This document shows, in pieces, positions 1 to 6,778 of a stretch of DNA of 10,631 bases. The stretch is taken from contig SCUH01000100.1 in the NCBI GenBank assembly GCA_004298295.1, positions 1 to 10,631 on the forward strand, written 5' to 3'. Both the position numbers and the translations under genes were made by a program. The notes under the pieces are model-generated. The model saw only the letters and a program-made list of their open reading frames with translations. It was not told the DNA's origin and made no database searches. The stretch comes from Betaproteobacteria bacterium (GTDB lineage Bacteria; Pseudomonadota; Gammaproteobacteria; Burkholderiales; SG8-39). Positions within the stretch are counted from its first letter, which is position 1; each line of letters opens with the position of its first letter.

Positions 1-414
1 GCCGATCGAATCATCGTAGTTCTGCGGCACGTCGATGTAGCGCACGTACTTGTCCTTGAACATGATCTGCCACATGCCGGAGAGATTGCGGATCACGTCG
101 CAGATCGACGGAAACAGCATCCCGTCGAGGCAGTCGAGCCGCCCGGTGAGACCGAGCTCGACGGTCGAGCGCGGAATGCGGCAGATGTAGCTCTGGTAGT
201 AGGCGTCGCCCTGGATCACCTCGATCTGGTCGCCACCGCCGAAGATCCCCACCGGCAGCATGCCGGCGGCATGGATGATCTCGTGCGGCACGTAGACCGG
301 CATGTAGCCGATTGCCTTGCGCCCCGGCACCGCCGCCTTCCACTGTTTCACCGCGTTGAAGTGGAGGTCCTCGAACAGGCCCTCGCAACGCGCCACGATC
401 TCCTTGACGTTCAT
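1..414 (-). CDS. bcrC: Benzoyl-CoA reductase subunit C, N-terminal part (3' end outside window)
   Basis: This is the first 138 codons of a subunit of the ATP-dependent (class I) benzoyl-CoA reductase, which reduces benzoyl-CoA to cyclohexa-1,5-diene-1-carbonyl-CoA with ferredoxin electrons in the cytoplasm. The product begins MNVKEIVARCEGLFEDLHFN and belongs to the 2-hydroxyacyl-CoA dehydratase (HgdB/BcrB/BcrC) family. The stretch GYMPVYVPHEIIHAAGMLPV (residues 36-55) is typical of that family. C78 (YICR) and C105 (SICD) are candidate [4Fe-4S] ligands. The ATG at 414-412 is preceded by a strong GGAGGAG ribosome-binding site, 10 bp after the dch stop. The reading frame is open to the left edge; family members are about 380-390 residues, so roughly 250 are missing. 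BcrC rather than BcrB is chosen because bcrC follows dch in the Thauera-type operon, and that subunit assignment is partly inference. bcrB, bcrA, bcrD and a ferredoxin gene are expected beyond the edge. Confidence 0.88.
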   Translation of the reverse strand, partial: MNVKEIVARCEGLFEDLHFNAVKQWKAAVPGRKAIGYMPVYVPHEIIHAAGMLPVGIFGGGDQIEVIQGDAYYQSYICRIPRSTVELGLTGRLDCLDGMLFPSICDVIRNLSGMWQIMFKDKYVRYIDVPQNYDDSIG

Positions 415-424
415 CGCTCCTCCT

Positions 425-1222
425 CTATCGGTGCTCGAAGCGCGGCGCGCGTTTCTCGAGGAAGGCCTGCAAGCCCTCGACCGCGTCGTGCGTCTGCATC
501 AGGCCGTCGAGGTACAGCCGCTCGACTTCGGCCAGCCGCTGCTTGACCCGCTTCACATAGGGTGCGCGCGCGGCGCACACCGCGTAATAGAGCGAAGCGG
601 CGCTCTTCGGCGCCAGGTGGCGCTGGAAGTACTCGAGCGCCGCGGCCGCCGGATCCTCCGCCAGCTGGTTGACCAGGCCCCAGCTGAGCGCGGTGGGGGC
701 GTCGATCGAGCGCCCTGAATACAGCAGGTCCTCGGCGCGCGCCTGACCGGCGCGCTCCGGCAACAGGCACGACGCGGCGGGCGCGAACACGGCGAGCTTC
801 ATCTCGGGCTGTCCGAATTGCGCCTCCGGTGAGGCGAACAGCAGATTGGCCGCGGCGGCGAACTCCAGCCCGCCGCCGAGGCACTGCCCCTTCACCGCCA
901 TCAGGATCGGCTTCGGCCAGTCGAGCATGCGCTCGATGAGCGCGTGCAGCGCGCGGATCATCCGCGCGCATTGCGCCGGCAGGTGTTCCTCGATCGAGGC
1001 GCCGAAGGAAAAGTGCGGCCCCTCGTGATCCACCAGCGCCGCGAGCAGCACCGTGTTGTCGCCGTGCGCGGCGAAGGCGGCATCCAGCGCCGCGATCATC
1101 TGCGCGTCGATCAGGTTGGCCTTGGGACGGGCGAGCCGCAGCCGCAGGAGCTGGCCGTCGCACTCGGTCCAGACCTTGAGCGGGCCGGAAGGACCGCCGG
1201 CTTGGCGCGGCTCGGTGCTCAC
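425..1222 (-). CDS. dch: Cyclohexa-1,5-diene-1-carbonyl-CoA hydratase
   Basis: Adds water to cyclohexa-1,5-diene-1-carbonyl-CoA, the benzoyl-CoA reductase product, giving 6-hydroxycyclohex-1-ene-1-carbonyl-CoA. The 265-residue product is a crotonase-fold protein close to the roughly 258 residues of Thauera Dch. Visible motifs are FSFGAS (71-76), the first oxyanion-hole segment, and KGQCLGGGLE (111-120), the second oxyanion-hole/helix segment, followed by the crotonase segment AQFGQPEMKL (134-143). The chosen start is GTG at 1222-1220, because it gives the family length and overlaps the oah stop as GTGA. The open frame extends further upstream to 1504, but that part lies inside oah. No good ribosome-binding site stands at the right distance before this GTG, so translation is probably coupled to oah. 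The assignment to Dch rather than another enoyl-CoA hydratase rests on both sequence and position between oah and bcrC. Confidence 0.9.
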   Translation of the reverse strand: MSTEPRQAGGPSGPLKVWTECDGQLLRLRLARPKANLIDAQMIAALDAAFAAHGDNTVLLAALVDHEGPHFSFGASIEEHLPAQCARMIRALHALIERMLDWPKPILMAVKGQCLGGGLEFAAAANLLFASPEAQFGQPEMKLAVFAPAASCLLPERAGQARAEDLLYSGRSIDAPTALSWGLVNQLAEDPAAAALEYFQRHLAPKSAASLYYAVCAARAPYVKRVKQRLAEVERLYLDGLMQTHDAVEGLQAFLEKRAPRFEHR

Positions 1223-2319
1223 GCGCGCTGCTTCGCCTTGGGCTGGATCGAGTCGTGCAGCGGGCCGACCCAGCTTTCGTTGCGGGCGAGCGCCTGGCGC
1301 AGCGCGATGAAGTCGACTTCGCGGTCGTCCTTGGGGCCCTCGTTGAAGGCGGTGAACCCGGCGCGCGCCTCGGTCACCATGTTGAGCGCGAGCCAGGCGC
1401 GCGAATCCTCCTTGTTGCGGTTCCAGGCCTCGAGCTTGGGTTTGCGCAACTCCTCCAGCGTCTTGGTGGTGCAATCCGGGAAGGTGAGCAGGATCTTGGC
1501 GCACAGCTGCTCGACCCTGGCGTCGAGCGCCGACAGGTCCACCTGGCCCTTCGCCATCAGCGCCTTGCCGGCCTTGAGCGCCTCACCGGTCTTCGGCTTG
1601 CCGAACACCAGGCGGCCGAACTCGTCGTAGACGCGCGCCGTTTCCACCAGCGGGTTGGCGATGAAATGGCCGTCGACTTTCAGTCCCGGCGTGATGTCGG
1701 TGAGCATGCCCATGTGGTAGGCCTCGTGCGCCGAGAACGGCTCGCACAGCACGCAAGCGGCCATGGCGCGCTCGGCGCCGACCATCGCCGGCAGGAAATC
1801 GGTCGCGCCGCCGATCGGCGCCGAGCCGTGCTTGGGGCCTGCCTGGCCGAAGCGCGCCAGGTCCTGCGCCACGGAAAAGTCGCACGCCATGCCGATTTCC
1901 TGGCCGCCGCCGATGCGCATGCCGTTGACGCGCGCGATCACCGGCTTGTCGCAGGCGAGGATCGCCGACACCATGTCGTTGAAAAGGCGCATGTACTGGC
2001 GGTATTCCTGCGGGTGGCCAGCGTAATACTCGGCGTATTCCTTGGTGTTGCCGCCGGTGCAGAAGGCCTTGTCGCCCACCCCGGTGAACACCACGCTCGA
2101 GACATCGCGCGCGTTCGATACGTTGCGGAACGCAAGCGTCACGCCTTTCACCATGTCGGTCGTGTAGGAATTGAACTGCTGCGGGTTGTCGAGCCAGATC
2201 CAGGCGTTGTAGAGCCCGGGCGCGACGCTGCCATCGGGCGACCGTGCCGGGACTTTCTCGACTTTGACGCCGGGAACGGAGATTTCGGCGAGGTCGTGAT
2301 TCTTGAGGATTGCGGCCAT
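1219..2319 (-). CDS. oah: 6-oxocyclohex-1-ene-1-carbonyl-CoA hydrolase (ring-opening)
   Basis: Hydrolytically opens the ring of 6-oxocyclohex-1-ene-1-carbonyl-CoA to 3-hydroxypimelyl-CoA. It first adds water to the double bond and then cleaves the C-C bond, the step that ends the upper benzoyl-CoA pathway. The 366-residue product is a long crotonase-superfamily member, as expected for Oah (about 375 residues). Motifs include AFCTGGNTKEY (85-95), the first oxyanion-hole segment, and NGMRIGGGQEIGMACDF (132-148), the second. The C-terminal extension from about 260 separates it from ordinary enoyl-CoA hydratases. The start is ATG at 2319-2317, 13 bp after the had stop, with GGAAAG just upstream. 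An in-frame start at 2409 lies inside had and was not used. The gene overlaps dch by 4 bp. Function is well supported by family resemblance plus operon position. Confidence 0.93.
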   Translation of the reverse strand: MAAILKNHDLAEISVPGVKVEKVPARSPDGSVAPGLYNAWIWLDNPQQFNSYTTDMVKGVTLAFRNVSNARDVSSVVFTGVGDKAFCTGGNTKEYAEYYAGHPQEYRQYMRLFNDMVSAILACDKPVIARVNGMRIGGGQEIGMACDFSVAQDLARFGQAGPKHGSAPIGGATDFLPAMVGAERAMAACVLCEPFSAHEAYHMGMLTDITPGLKVDGHFIANPLVETARVYDEFGRLVFGKPKTGEALKAGKALMAKGQVDLSALDARVEQLCAKILLTFPDCTTKTLEELRKPKLEAWNRNKEDSRAWLALNMVTEARAGFTAFNEGPKDDREVDFIALRQALARNESWVGPLHDSIQPKAKQRA

Positions 2320-2332
2320 GGCGACTTTCCTT

Positions 2333-3400
2333 TCAGTTGGGGACGAGCACCACGCGCCTGGAAATTTCGCGCTGGTGCACGGCCTCGAAAATGCGGTTGA
2401 TCTCGGCAAGCGGATGCGTCTCGACGAAGGGCTTCACCTGCACCTGGCCTTGCAGCACCAGGGCGAGCGCCTCGGGGTAGCGTTCCGGCGGGCAGCCCCA
2501 GTTGCCGATGGCGCGCGCATCGAACGCCATCAGGTTGGACAGTCGCAGCTCGATCTTGTCCATGGTGAATCCGACCACCGACAGGGTCGCACCGTGCACC
2601 AGCAGGGCGTACGCCGTGAGCTGGCCCGCCGCGGTGCCGGAGCACTCGAAGATCAGCCACTCGGTGGCGCGCAGCCCCTGCGCCTTGGCGAACGCGCCGA
2701 TCGCGGCCTTGAGCGCCTTCGGGTCGCCATTGCGGGCGTTGAGCGTCAGCGCGGCACCGTACGGCCTGAGCGCTTCGAGCCTGCGCTCGTCGACGTCGAT
2801 CGCCACGACCTTGGCGCCGGCCGCGGCGGCGATCTGCACGCAGTAGCCGCCGACCCCGCCCACGCCCACCACGACGGCGAGCACGCCCGGCGCAACGCCT
2901 GCGCGACGCACGGCCTCGTAAGGCGTGGTCAGCGCATCAGCCACCACCGAGACTTCCGCCAGCGCGAGTCCGGCCGCCGCGAGTTGGCCCTCATCGACCG
3001 GGCACAGCCCGCGCGCGGGAACGACGATGTGACTCGCGAAGCCGCCCTGGATGTCGTTGCCCGGCATCTTCTGCTGCCGGCAGATGGTGCCGTGGCCGCG
3101 GCGGCACAGCTCGCATTCACCGCAGGGCAGCACCGCCGGCACGATCACGGCGCGTCCCAGCCAGCTTTCGGCGCCCGGCCCGGCGCTCGCCACGCGCCCG
3201 CTCACCTCGTGGCCGAGCGCGAGCGGCAGCGCGTGATTGACGCGCACACCGTCGTAGAAGTAGCCCAGATCGGTGTGGCACACGCCGCAGCCCGCCACCG
3301 CCACCGCCACCTCGCCCGGCCCCGGCTGCGGCTCGAACGCGTGCCGCGCCATGGGCGCCTTCGGCGCCGTCATCATCCAGCGTGTCGCGCTTGCCGCCAT
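2333..3400 (-). CDS. had: 6-hydroxycyclohex-1-ene-1-carbonyl-CoA dehydrogenase
   Basis: Oxidises 6-hydroxycyclohex-1-ene-1-carbonyl-CoA to the 6-oxo compound with NAD+. The 355-residue product is a zinc-type medium-chain alcohol dehydrogenase. It shows GCGVCHTD (37-44) with catalytic-zinc ligand C41, and GHE (63-65) with H64 and E65. The structural-zinc loop has C93, C96, C99 and C107. The Rossmann motif GVGGVG (179-184) is followed by D202 at the end of strand 2, which favours NAD over NADP. The region where many relatives have a third catalytic ligand reads VADALTTPYEA (152-162), with D155 and no cysteine, so zinc coordination may differ from classical ADH. The start is ATG at 3400-3398, with GGAG at 3413-3410, nine bases upstream. 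It is the first gene of the leftward operon and reads from the divergent promoter region shared with korA. Confidence 0.92.
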   Translation of the reverse strand: MAASATRWMMTAPKAPMARHAFEPQPGPGEVAVAVAGCGVCHTDLGYFYDGVRVNHALPLALGHEVSGRVASAGPGAESWLGRAVIVPAVLPCGECELCRRGHGTICRQQKMPGNDIQGGFASHIVVPARGLCPVDEGQLAAAGLALAEVSVVADALTTPYEAVRRAGVAPGVLAVVVGVGGVGGYCVQIAAAAGAKVVAIDVDERRLEALRPYGAALTLNARNGDPKALKAAIGAFAKAQGLRATEWLIFECSGTAAGQLTAYALLVHGATLSVVGFTMDKIELRLSNLMAFDARAIGNWGCPPERYPEALALVLQGQVQVKPFVETHPLAEINRIFEAVHQREISRRVVLVPN

Positions 3401-3422
3401 CTGTTCAATCTCCGCCTATTGT

Positions 3423-3436
3423 GGTATTACAGTACC
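3423..3436. promoter_or_regulatory. GGTA-N6-TACC palindrome over the had -10, candidate operator
   Basis: GGTA (3423-3426) and TACC (3433-3436) form an inverted repeat with a 6-bp spacer that covers the proposed had -10. A further TTACC follows at 3440-3444, so GGTA/TACC elements recur over about 22 bp. A regulator bound here would compete with RNA polymerase. The cognate protein is not encoded in the window, and short palindromes like this can occur by chance. Confidence 0.25.
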
Positions 3437-3457
3437 GCATTACCTATTTAGGGTCAA
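3429..3457 (-). promoter_or_regulatory. Candidate sigma-70-type promoter for had operon
   Basis: Reading the minus strand, TTGACC (3457-3452) matches the -35 consensus at five of six positions. After exactly 17 bp comes TACTGT (3434-3429), which keeps the T, A and final T of TATAAT. This would start transcription near 3422, about 20 bases before the had start codon and ahead of its GGAG ribosome-binding site. The -35 is good and the -10 weak, as expected for a promoter under extra control. The assignment is by eye only. Confidence 0.4.
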
Positions 3458-3460
3458 TGC

Positions 3461-3473
3461 GGCAGATGCTGCC
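3461..3473. repeat. Inverted repeat GGCAG-ATG-CTGCC
   Basis: A perfect 5-bp inverted repeat with a 3-base centre sits just beyond the proposed had -35, between the two divergent promoters. It could be an operator or simply chance. It is too short and has no T-tract, so it is not a terminator. Confidence 0.25.
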
Positions 3474-3527
3474 AGCGACCGCTCTTGCGTAGGGCTCAAT
3501 AGATAGCGCGGACGAGGGGCTGCAGAT

Positions 3528-3541
3528 TTGATCTGGCACAA
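3528..3541 (+). promoter_or_regulatory. FNR/CRP-type box upstream of korA
   Basis: TTGAT-CTGG-CACAA matches the FNR consensus TTGAT-N4-ATCAA at eight of ten defined positions: the left half-site is perfect and the right half keeps CAA. Its centre (3534.5) lies about 41.5 bp upstream of position 3576. That is where transcription would start from a weak -10-like TAAATG at 3564-3569, so the layout is that of class II FNR activation. No good -35 stands before that -10, which fits activator dependence. FNR-family control of anaerobic benzoate genes is established in related bacteria (AcpR in Azoarcus). Binding here is inferred. Confidence 0.42.
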
Positions 3542-3592
3542 AGAAATTGCAGGCCGTTCGGCGTAAATGGCGGCTTCTAGGAGGGGTGTGGT

Positions 3593-5323
3593 GTGACCCA
3601 GGCAGCCAAAGCTATGACCAGTGTGTCGGTCGCGCTCGCGGGCAGCGGCGGCGCGGGCGTGATGACGGCGGGCAACATGCTGCTTGAAGCGGCGGCACAG
3701 GCCGGCTATTACGGCCTCATGACGCGCTCCAGCGGCCCGCAGATCCGCGGCGGCGAAGCCGCAGCGATGTTGCGCATCGCCACCACGCCGTGTGACAGCG
3801 TGGACGACCGTTATCAGGTGCTGGCGGCGGTGGATTGGGGCAATGTCGCCCGCTTTGCCGCCGAGCTGCCGCTCGAGCGATCGAGCCTCGTGGTGGGCGA
3901 TCCGGCGCAGGGCGAGCCACCCGAGGTGTTCCTGAAAAGCGGCGCGCGCTACGCGCCGGTGACGCTGAAAGCGATCGCCAGGAAGATCCCGGGCGGCTGG
4001 CCCAACATGGTCGCGCTCGGGCTGCTCGGCGGCCTGATCGGCCTGCCGAGCGCGGCGCTGCGCGCCGCGCTCGAGAAGTCGATGAAAAAAGGCGGCGACG
4101 CGCTCGCCGCGTCGCTCGCCGCCGTGCAGGCGGGCGTCGAGGAAGCCGCGAAACTCGGCGCCCGTTATCCGCTCGCGCCGGCGCCTGCGCGCTCGTCGCG
4201 CTGGCTCATCACCGGCAACCAGGCCGCCGGCTACGGCGCCATCCGCGGCGGCGTGCGCTTCGTCGCCGCCTATCCGATCACCCCGGCGACCGAGCTGCTG
4301 GAATGGATGGCACCGGCGCTGGAGCGCGTCGGCGGCACGCTGGTCCAGGCCGAGGACGAACTGGCCTCGATCAACATGATCCTCGGCGCATCGTACGGCG
4401 GCGTGCCCTCGCTCACCGCGACTTCGGGTCCCGGCCTTTCGCTCATGATCGAGGCGCTCGGCCTCGGCGTCGCGGCGGAGATCCCGATCGTGGTGGTGGA
4501 CGTGATGCGCACCGGTCCCTCCACGGGCATCGCGACGAAAACCGAACAGGCCGACCTCAACCTCGCGATGTACGGTCTGCACGGCGACGCCCCGCACCTC
4601 GTGCTTGCGCCCAACTCGGTCGCCGATTGTCTGCTGACGACGCAATGGGCGACGCACCTGGCGGAAACGCTTCAAGTCCCGGCGATCGTGCTTTCGGACC
4701 AGTTCTTCGGTCAGGCGCGTGCCGTGGCCGAGCGGCCGGCAACCATTGCCTTCGCCGGCGCGCGCCAGCGCGCCGAGCCGAACGCGGCGGACTACAAGCG
4801 CTACGTGCTGACGCCCTCGGGTGTCTCGCCGATGGCGATTCCGGGAACGGCCGGCATCACCTACACGGCCGACGGGCTCGAGCATGGCGAGCGCGGCACG
4901 CCCTCTTCCTCCGCAGCCGATCACCTGGCGCAGATGGAGAAACGCGCGCGCAAGCTCGACTCGATCGATTACGGCGAGCATTGGGCGCAGATCGAAGGCG
5001 AGGGCGAGCTGGCAGTGATCACCTGGGGCTCCTGCACCGGCGCGGTGCGCGAGGCCTTCGCGCGTGCGAAGGGCGACGGCGTCTCCGGGCGCCTCCTGTC
5101 GCTGCGCCTGATGTCGCCGGCGCAGCCCGAGAAGCTGCGCCGCGCGCTCGAGGGCGTGAAGCGCGCCCTGGTGGTCGAACAGAGCTTCGGCGGCCAGTTC
5201 ATGCGCTACCTGCGCGGCGAGTACGACCTGCCGTGCGAGCTGACCAGTTTCCGCAAGCCCGGGCCGCTGCCGGTGCGGCCCGACGAGATCCACCGCAAGA
5301 TTCTCGAATGGAGCCGCGCATGA
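3593..5323 (+). CDS. korA: 2-oxoglutarate:ferredoxin oxidoreductase, fused gamma-alpha subunit
   Basis: Large subunit of the cytoplasmic enzyme that oxidises 2-oxoglutarate plus CoA to succinyl-CoA and CO2 and reduces ferredoxin, the electron donor of benzoyl-CoA reductase in Thauera. The 576-residue product carries an N-terminal gamma-type domain (about 10-190; GSGGAGVMTAGNML at 17-30, SSGPQIRGGEAA at 46-57). The alpha domain (about 203-576) contains GYGAIRGG (213-220) and YPITPATE (227-234). AEDELASINMILGASYGG (253-270) and ATSGPGLSLM (276-285) are also typical of the alpha domain. The start is GTG at 3593, with AGGAGG at 3579-3584, eight bases before it. An ATG at 3614 has no comparable site. 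Its stop overlaps korB as ATGA. Other 2-oxoacid oxidoreductases share this architecture, so the substrate is inferred from context: the adjacent benzoyl-CoA genes and two-gene layout match the known Thauera korAB. Confidence 0.88.
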   Translation: MTQAAKAMTSVSVALAGSGGAGVMTAGNMLLEAAAQAGYYGLMTRSSGPQIRGGEAAAMLRIATTPCDSVDDRYQVLAAVDWGNVARFAAELPLERSSLVVGDPAQGEPPEVFLKSGARYAPVTLKAIARKIPGGWPNMVALGLLGGLIGLPSAALRAALEKSMKKGGDALAASLAAVQAGVEEAAKLGARYPLAPAPARSSRWLITGNQAAGYGAIRGGVRFVAAYPITPATELLEWMAPALERVGGTLVQAEDELASINMILGASYGGVPSLTATSGPGLSLMIEALGLGVAAEIPIVVVDVMRTGPSTGIATKTEQADLNLAMYGLHGDAPHLVLAPNSVADCLLTTQWATHLAETLQVPAIVLSDQFFGQARAVAERPATIAFAGARQRAEPNAADYKRYVLTPSGVSPMAIPGTAGITYTADGLEHGERGTPSSSAADHLAQMEKRARKLDSIDYGEHWAQIEGEGELAVITWGSCTGAVREAFARAKGDGVSGRLLSLRLMSPAQPEKLRRALEGVKRALVVEQSFGGQFMRYLRGEYDLPCELTSFRKPGPLPVRPDEIHRKILEWSRA

Positions 5324-6156
5324 ACGCGCCTGCGCCCGCGGCGAGCTTCAAGCCGCAGCAGTTCAAGTCCGACGTGAAGCCCGTGTGGTGCCCGGGCTGC
5401 GGCGACTACACCGTGCTCTCGTCGATCACCAAGGCGCTTGCCGCGCTCGAAGTGCGGCCGGAGAACGTCGCCGTGGTCTCCGGCATCGGCTGTTCGTCGC
5501 GCATTCCCGCCTACACCACCTGCTACGGGTTTCACGGCGTGCACGGGCGCGCGCTCGCCGCAGCCACCGGGCTCAAGGTGGCCCGCCCCGACCTCACGGT
5601 GATCGCGGCCGGCGGCGACGGCGACGGCTATTCCATCGGCGGCAACCACTTCCTGCACGCCTGCCGCCGCAACGTCGACCTGACTTACATCGTGATGGAC
5701 AACCGCGTCTACGGCATGACCAAGGGGCAGCCCTCGCCCACCACCGAGCCGGACTGGGACTCGAAACTCTCGCCGCACGGCACGGGACTGCGCGAATTCC
5801 ATCCGCTCGTGATCGCGCTCGCCTCGGGCGCCAACTTCATCGCGCGCGCCACCTCGAGCGATCCGAACGGCACCGCCGAGCTGATCGCGCAGGCCGTGCG
5901 CCACCCGGGCTTTTCTTTCATCGAGGTGCTCTCGCCCTGCGTCACGTTCCGGCCCGAGCAGCGCAGCTGGAAGGACATGGTGCACCCGGCGCCGGTGGCG
6001 CCGACCGACGATCCGGCGCGCGCCGCGCGCCGCCTGATGACCGATGACGGCTTCAACATTGGCGTGCTCTTCGCCGGGCATCGCAAGCCCTACCAGCCGG
6101 TGAAAAGCGCGACGCCCAGGAGCGTGGCAGAGCTTGCAGCGGAGTTCGTTCTATGA
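5320..6156 (+). CDS. korB: 2-oxoglutarate:ferredoxin oxidoreductase, beta subunit
   Basis: Thiamine-diphosphate and [4Fe-4S]-binding partner of KorA. The 278-residue product begins with WCPGCGDY (23-30), giving cluster cysteines C24 and C27. C58 (GIGCSSR) and C207 (LSPCVTF) are the likely remaining ligands. The ThDP/Mg motif is GGDGDGYSIGGNH (98-110), completed by MDNRVYGMTKGQPSPT (126-141). Only one cluster site is present and no ferredoxin-like delta domain, so electrons must leave through a separate ferredoxin, presumably encoded beyond bcrD outside this window. The ATG at 5320 overlaps the korA stop (ATGA) and has GGAG six bases upstream. The much longer open frame back to 3835 lies inside korA and is not coding. 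The stop overlaps the next gene, again as ATGA, so three genes are probably translationally coupled. No KorC-like flavoprotein gene is in the window. Confidence 0.9.
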   Translation: MNAPAPAASFKPQQFKSDVKPVWCPGCGDYTVLSSITKALAALEVRPENVAVVSGIGCSSRIPAYTTCYGFHGVHGRALAAATGLKVARPDLTVIAAGGDGDGYSIGGNHFLHACRRNVDLTYIVMDNRVYGMTKGQPSPTTEPDWDSKLSPHGTGLREFHPLVIALASGANFIARATSSDPNGTAELIAQAVRHPGFSFIEVLSPCVTFRPEQRSWKDMVHPAPVAPTDDPARAARRLMTDDGFNIGVLFAGHRKPYQPVKSATPRSVAELAAEFVL

Positions 6157-6770
6157 AATCCAGGAAAAGACCGGCGCGCAAGGCGGCGCGCGCGACGCCC
6201 AAGAAGCGCGTTTTGAGGCAGGCACCCAAGCGGGCCGCGAAAACCGGAAGGACGAAATCCGCGCGCAGCGGCGCGTACGCCGATTTCATGGTGCAGGCCT
6301 ACGCCATGGAGAACGACGCGCGCGACCGCTACACCGAGTTCGCCGACCAGATGGAAGTGCACAACAACCGCGAAGTGGCCCAGCTGTTTCGCAAGCTCGC
6401 GCGCATCGAGGGCCTGCACGCCGAGCGGATCGTGAAGGAAATGGGCTGGCGCAAGCCGCCCTCGGCGGCCGAGGCCTGGATGTGGCGCCAGTCGGAAGCC
6501 CCCGAGTCAGTGCCCTCCTCGGGCGAGCTGCACTACCTGATGCAGCCGTACCATGCGCTCGAACTCGCGCTGCAATGCGAGCAGCGCGCGGCGAGCTTTT
6601 TCACCGGCATCACGCGCTCGACCGCGCCCGCCGACGTGAAGCGCATCGCGAAGGCCATGGCCGCCGACGAGCGCGACCATGTGCGGCTGATCCAGGACTG
6701 GATGAGGAAGGTCGAGAAACCGCACGCGGGCTGGGACATCGACCTCGATCCGCCGACTTACTCCGAGTGA
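6153..6770 (+). CDS. Ferritin-like diiron protein with histone-like basic N-terminal tail
   Basis: The 205-residue product has two parts. Residues 1-38 are a disordered-looking tail with 17 Lys/Arg, many Ala/Pro and no acidic residue (it starts MKSRKRPARK), like histone H1-type or other DNA-binding tails. Residues about 42-185 look like a four-helix ferritin/rubrerythrin-type bundle with a full diiron ligand set: E53 (helix A), E86 and H89 (EGLH), E143 (QCEQ) and E173 with H176 (ERDH). There is no CxxC rubredoxin domain, so it is not a classical rubrerythrin. The gene overlaps korB by 4 bp, with GGAG eight bases before the ATG, which supports keeping the tail in the product. Plausible roles are peroxide or oxygen removal near the oxygen-sensitive Kor/Bcr enzymes, or iron handling at nucleic acid. 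None is proven, and I assign no gene name. Confidence 0.75.
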   Translation: MKSRKRPARKAARATPKKRVLRQAPKRAAKTGRTKSARSGAYADFMVQAYAMENDARDRYTEFADQMEVHNNREVAQLFRKLARIEGLHAERIVKEMGWRKPPSAAEAWMWRQSEAPESVPSSGELHYLMQPYHALELALQCEQRAASFFTGITRSTAPADVKRIAKAMAADERDHVRLIQDWMRKVEKPHAGWDIDLDPPTYSE

Positions 6771-6778
6771 GGCACGCC

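Larger units (their letters stand above)
3401..3592. promoter_or_regulatory. Divergent had/korA intergenic promoter region
   Basis: This 192-bp gap separates the ring-degradation operon (left) from the kor operon (right), and parts of it are visibly richer in A+T than the flanking genes. It contains a possible -35/-10 pair for had (3429-3457), a GGTA-N6-TACC palindrome on that -10, a GGCAG-ATG-CTGCC inverted repeat (3461-3473), and an FNR-like box for korA (3528-3541). No small ORF with convincing coding character was found in it. Its promoter role is inferred from the divergent gene layout. Confidence 0.7.

Noticed and set aside
11..388. Arg-rich 125-codon minus-strand open frame at the left edge
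   Set aside because: Out of frame with bcrC, which has a strong ribosome-binding site and the BcrC/HgdB family sequence through the edge.
1255..2400. 381-codon plus-strand open frame opposite oah (and a similar one at 2303-3451 opposite had)
   Set aside because: Same GC-bias shadow effect; no recognisable motifs, while oah and had carry full family signatures.
2320..2409. Alternative oah start at 2409, adding 30 residues
   Set aside because: The extra residues lie in had coding sequence and lack family similarity; ATG 2319 has a suitable ribosome-binding site and gives the usual length.
3534..3551. Sigma-54-like promoter TGGCAC-N7-TTGCA before korA
   Set aside because: GG and GC are 12 bp apart instead of the strict 10 bp, so it should not be functional; it also overlaps the FNR-like box.
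3440..5293. 617-codon open frame on the minus strand opposite korA
   Set aside because: Composition (Arg, His, Ala-rich, no domain pattern) is that of an antisense shadow caused by strong G/C third-position bias; korA on the plus strand is unmistakable.
3835..5319. Upstream extension of the korB reading frame
   Set aside because: Lies entirely inside korA and is Arg/Ala-rich without motifs; the family start is the ATG at 5320.
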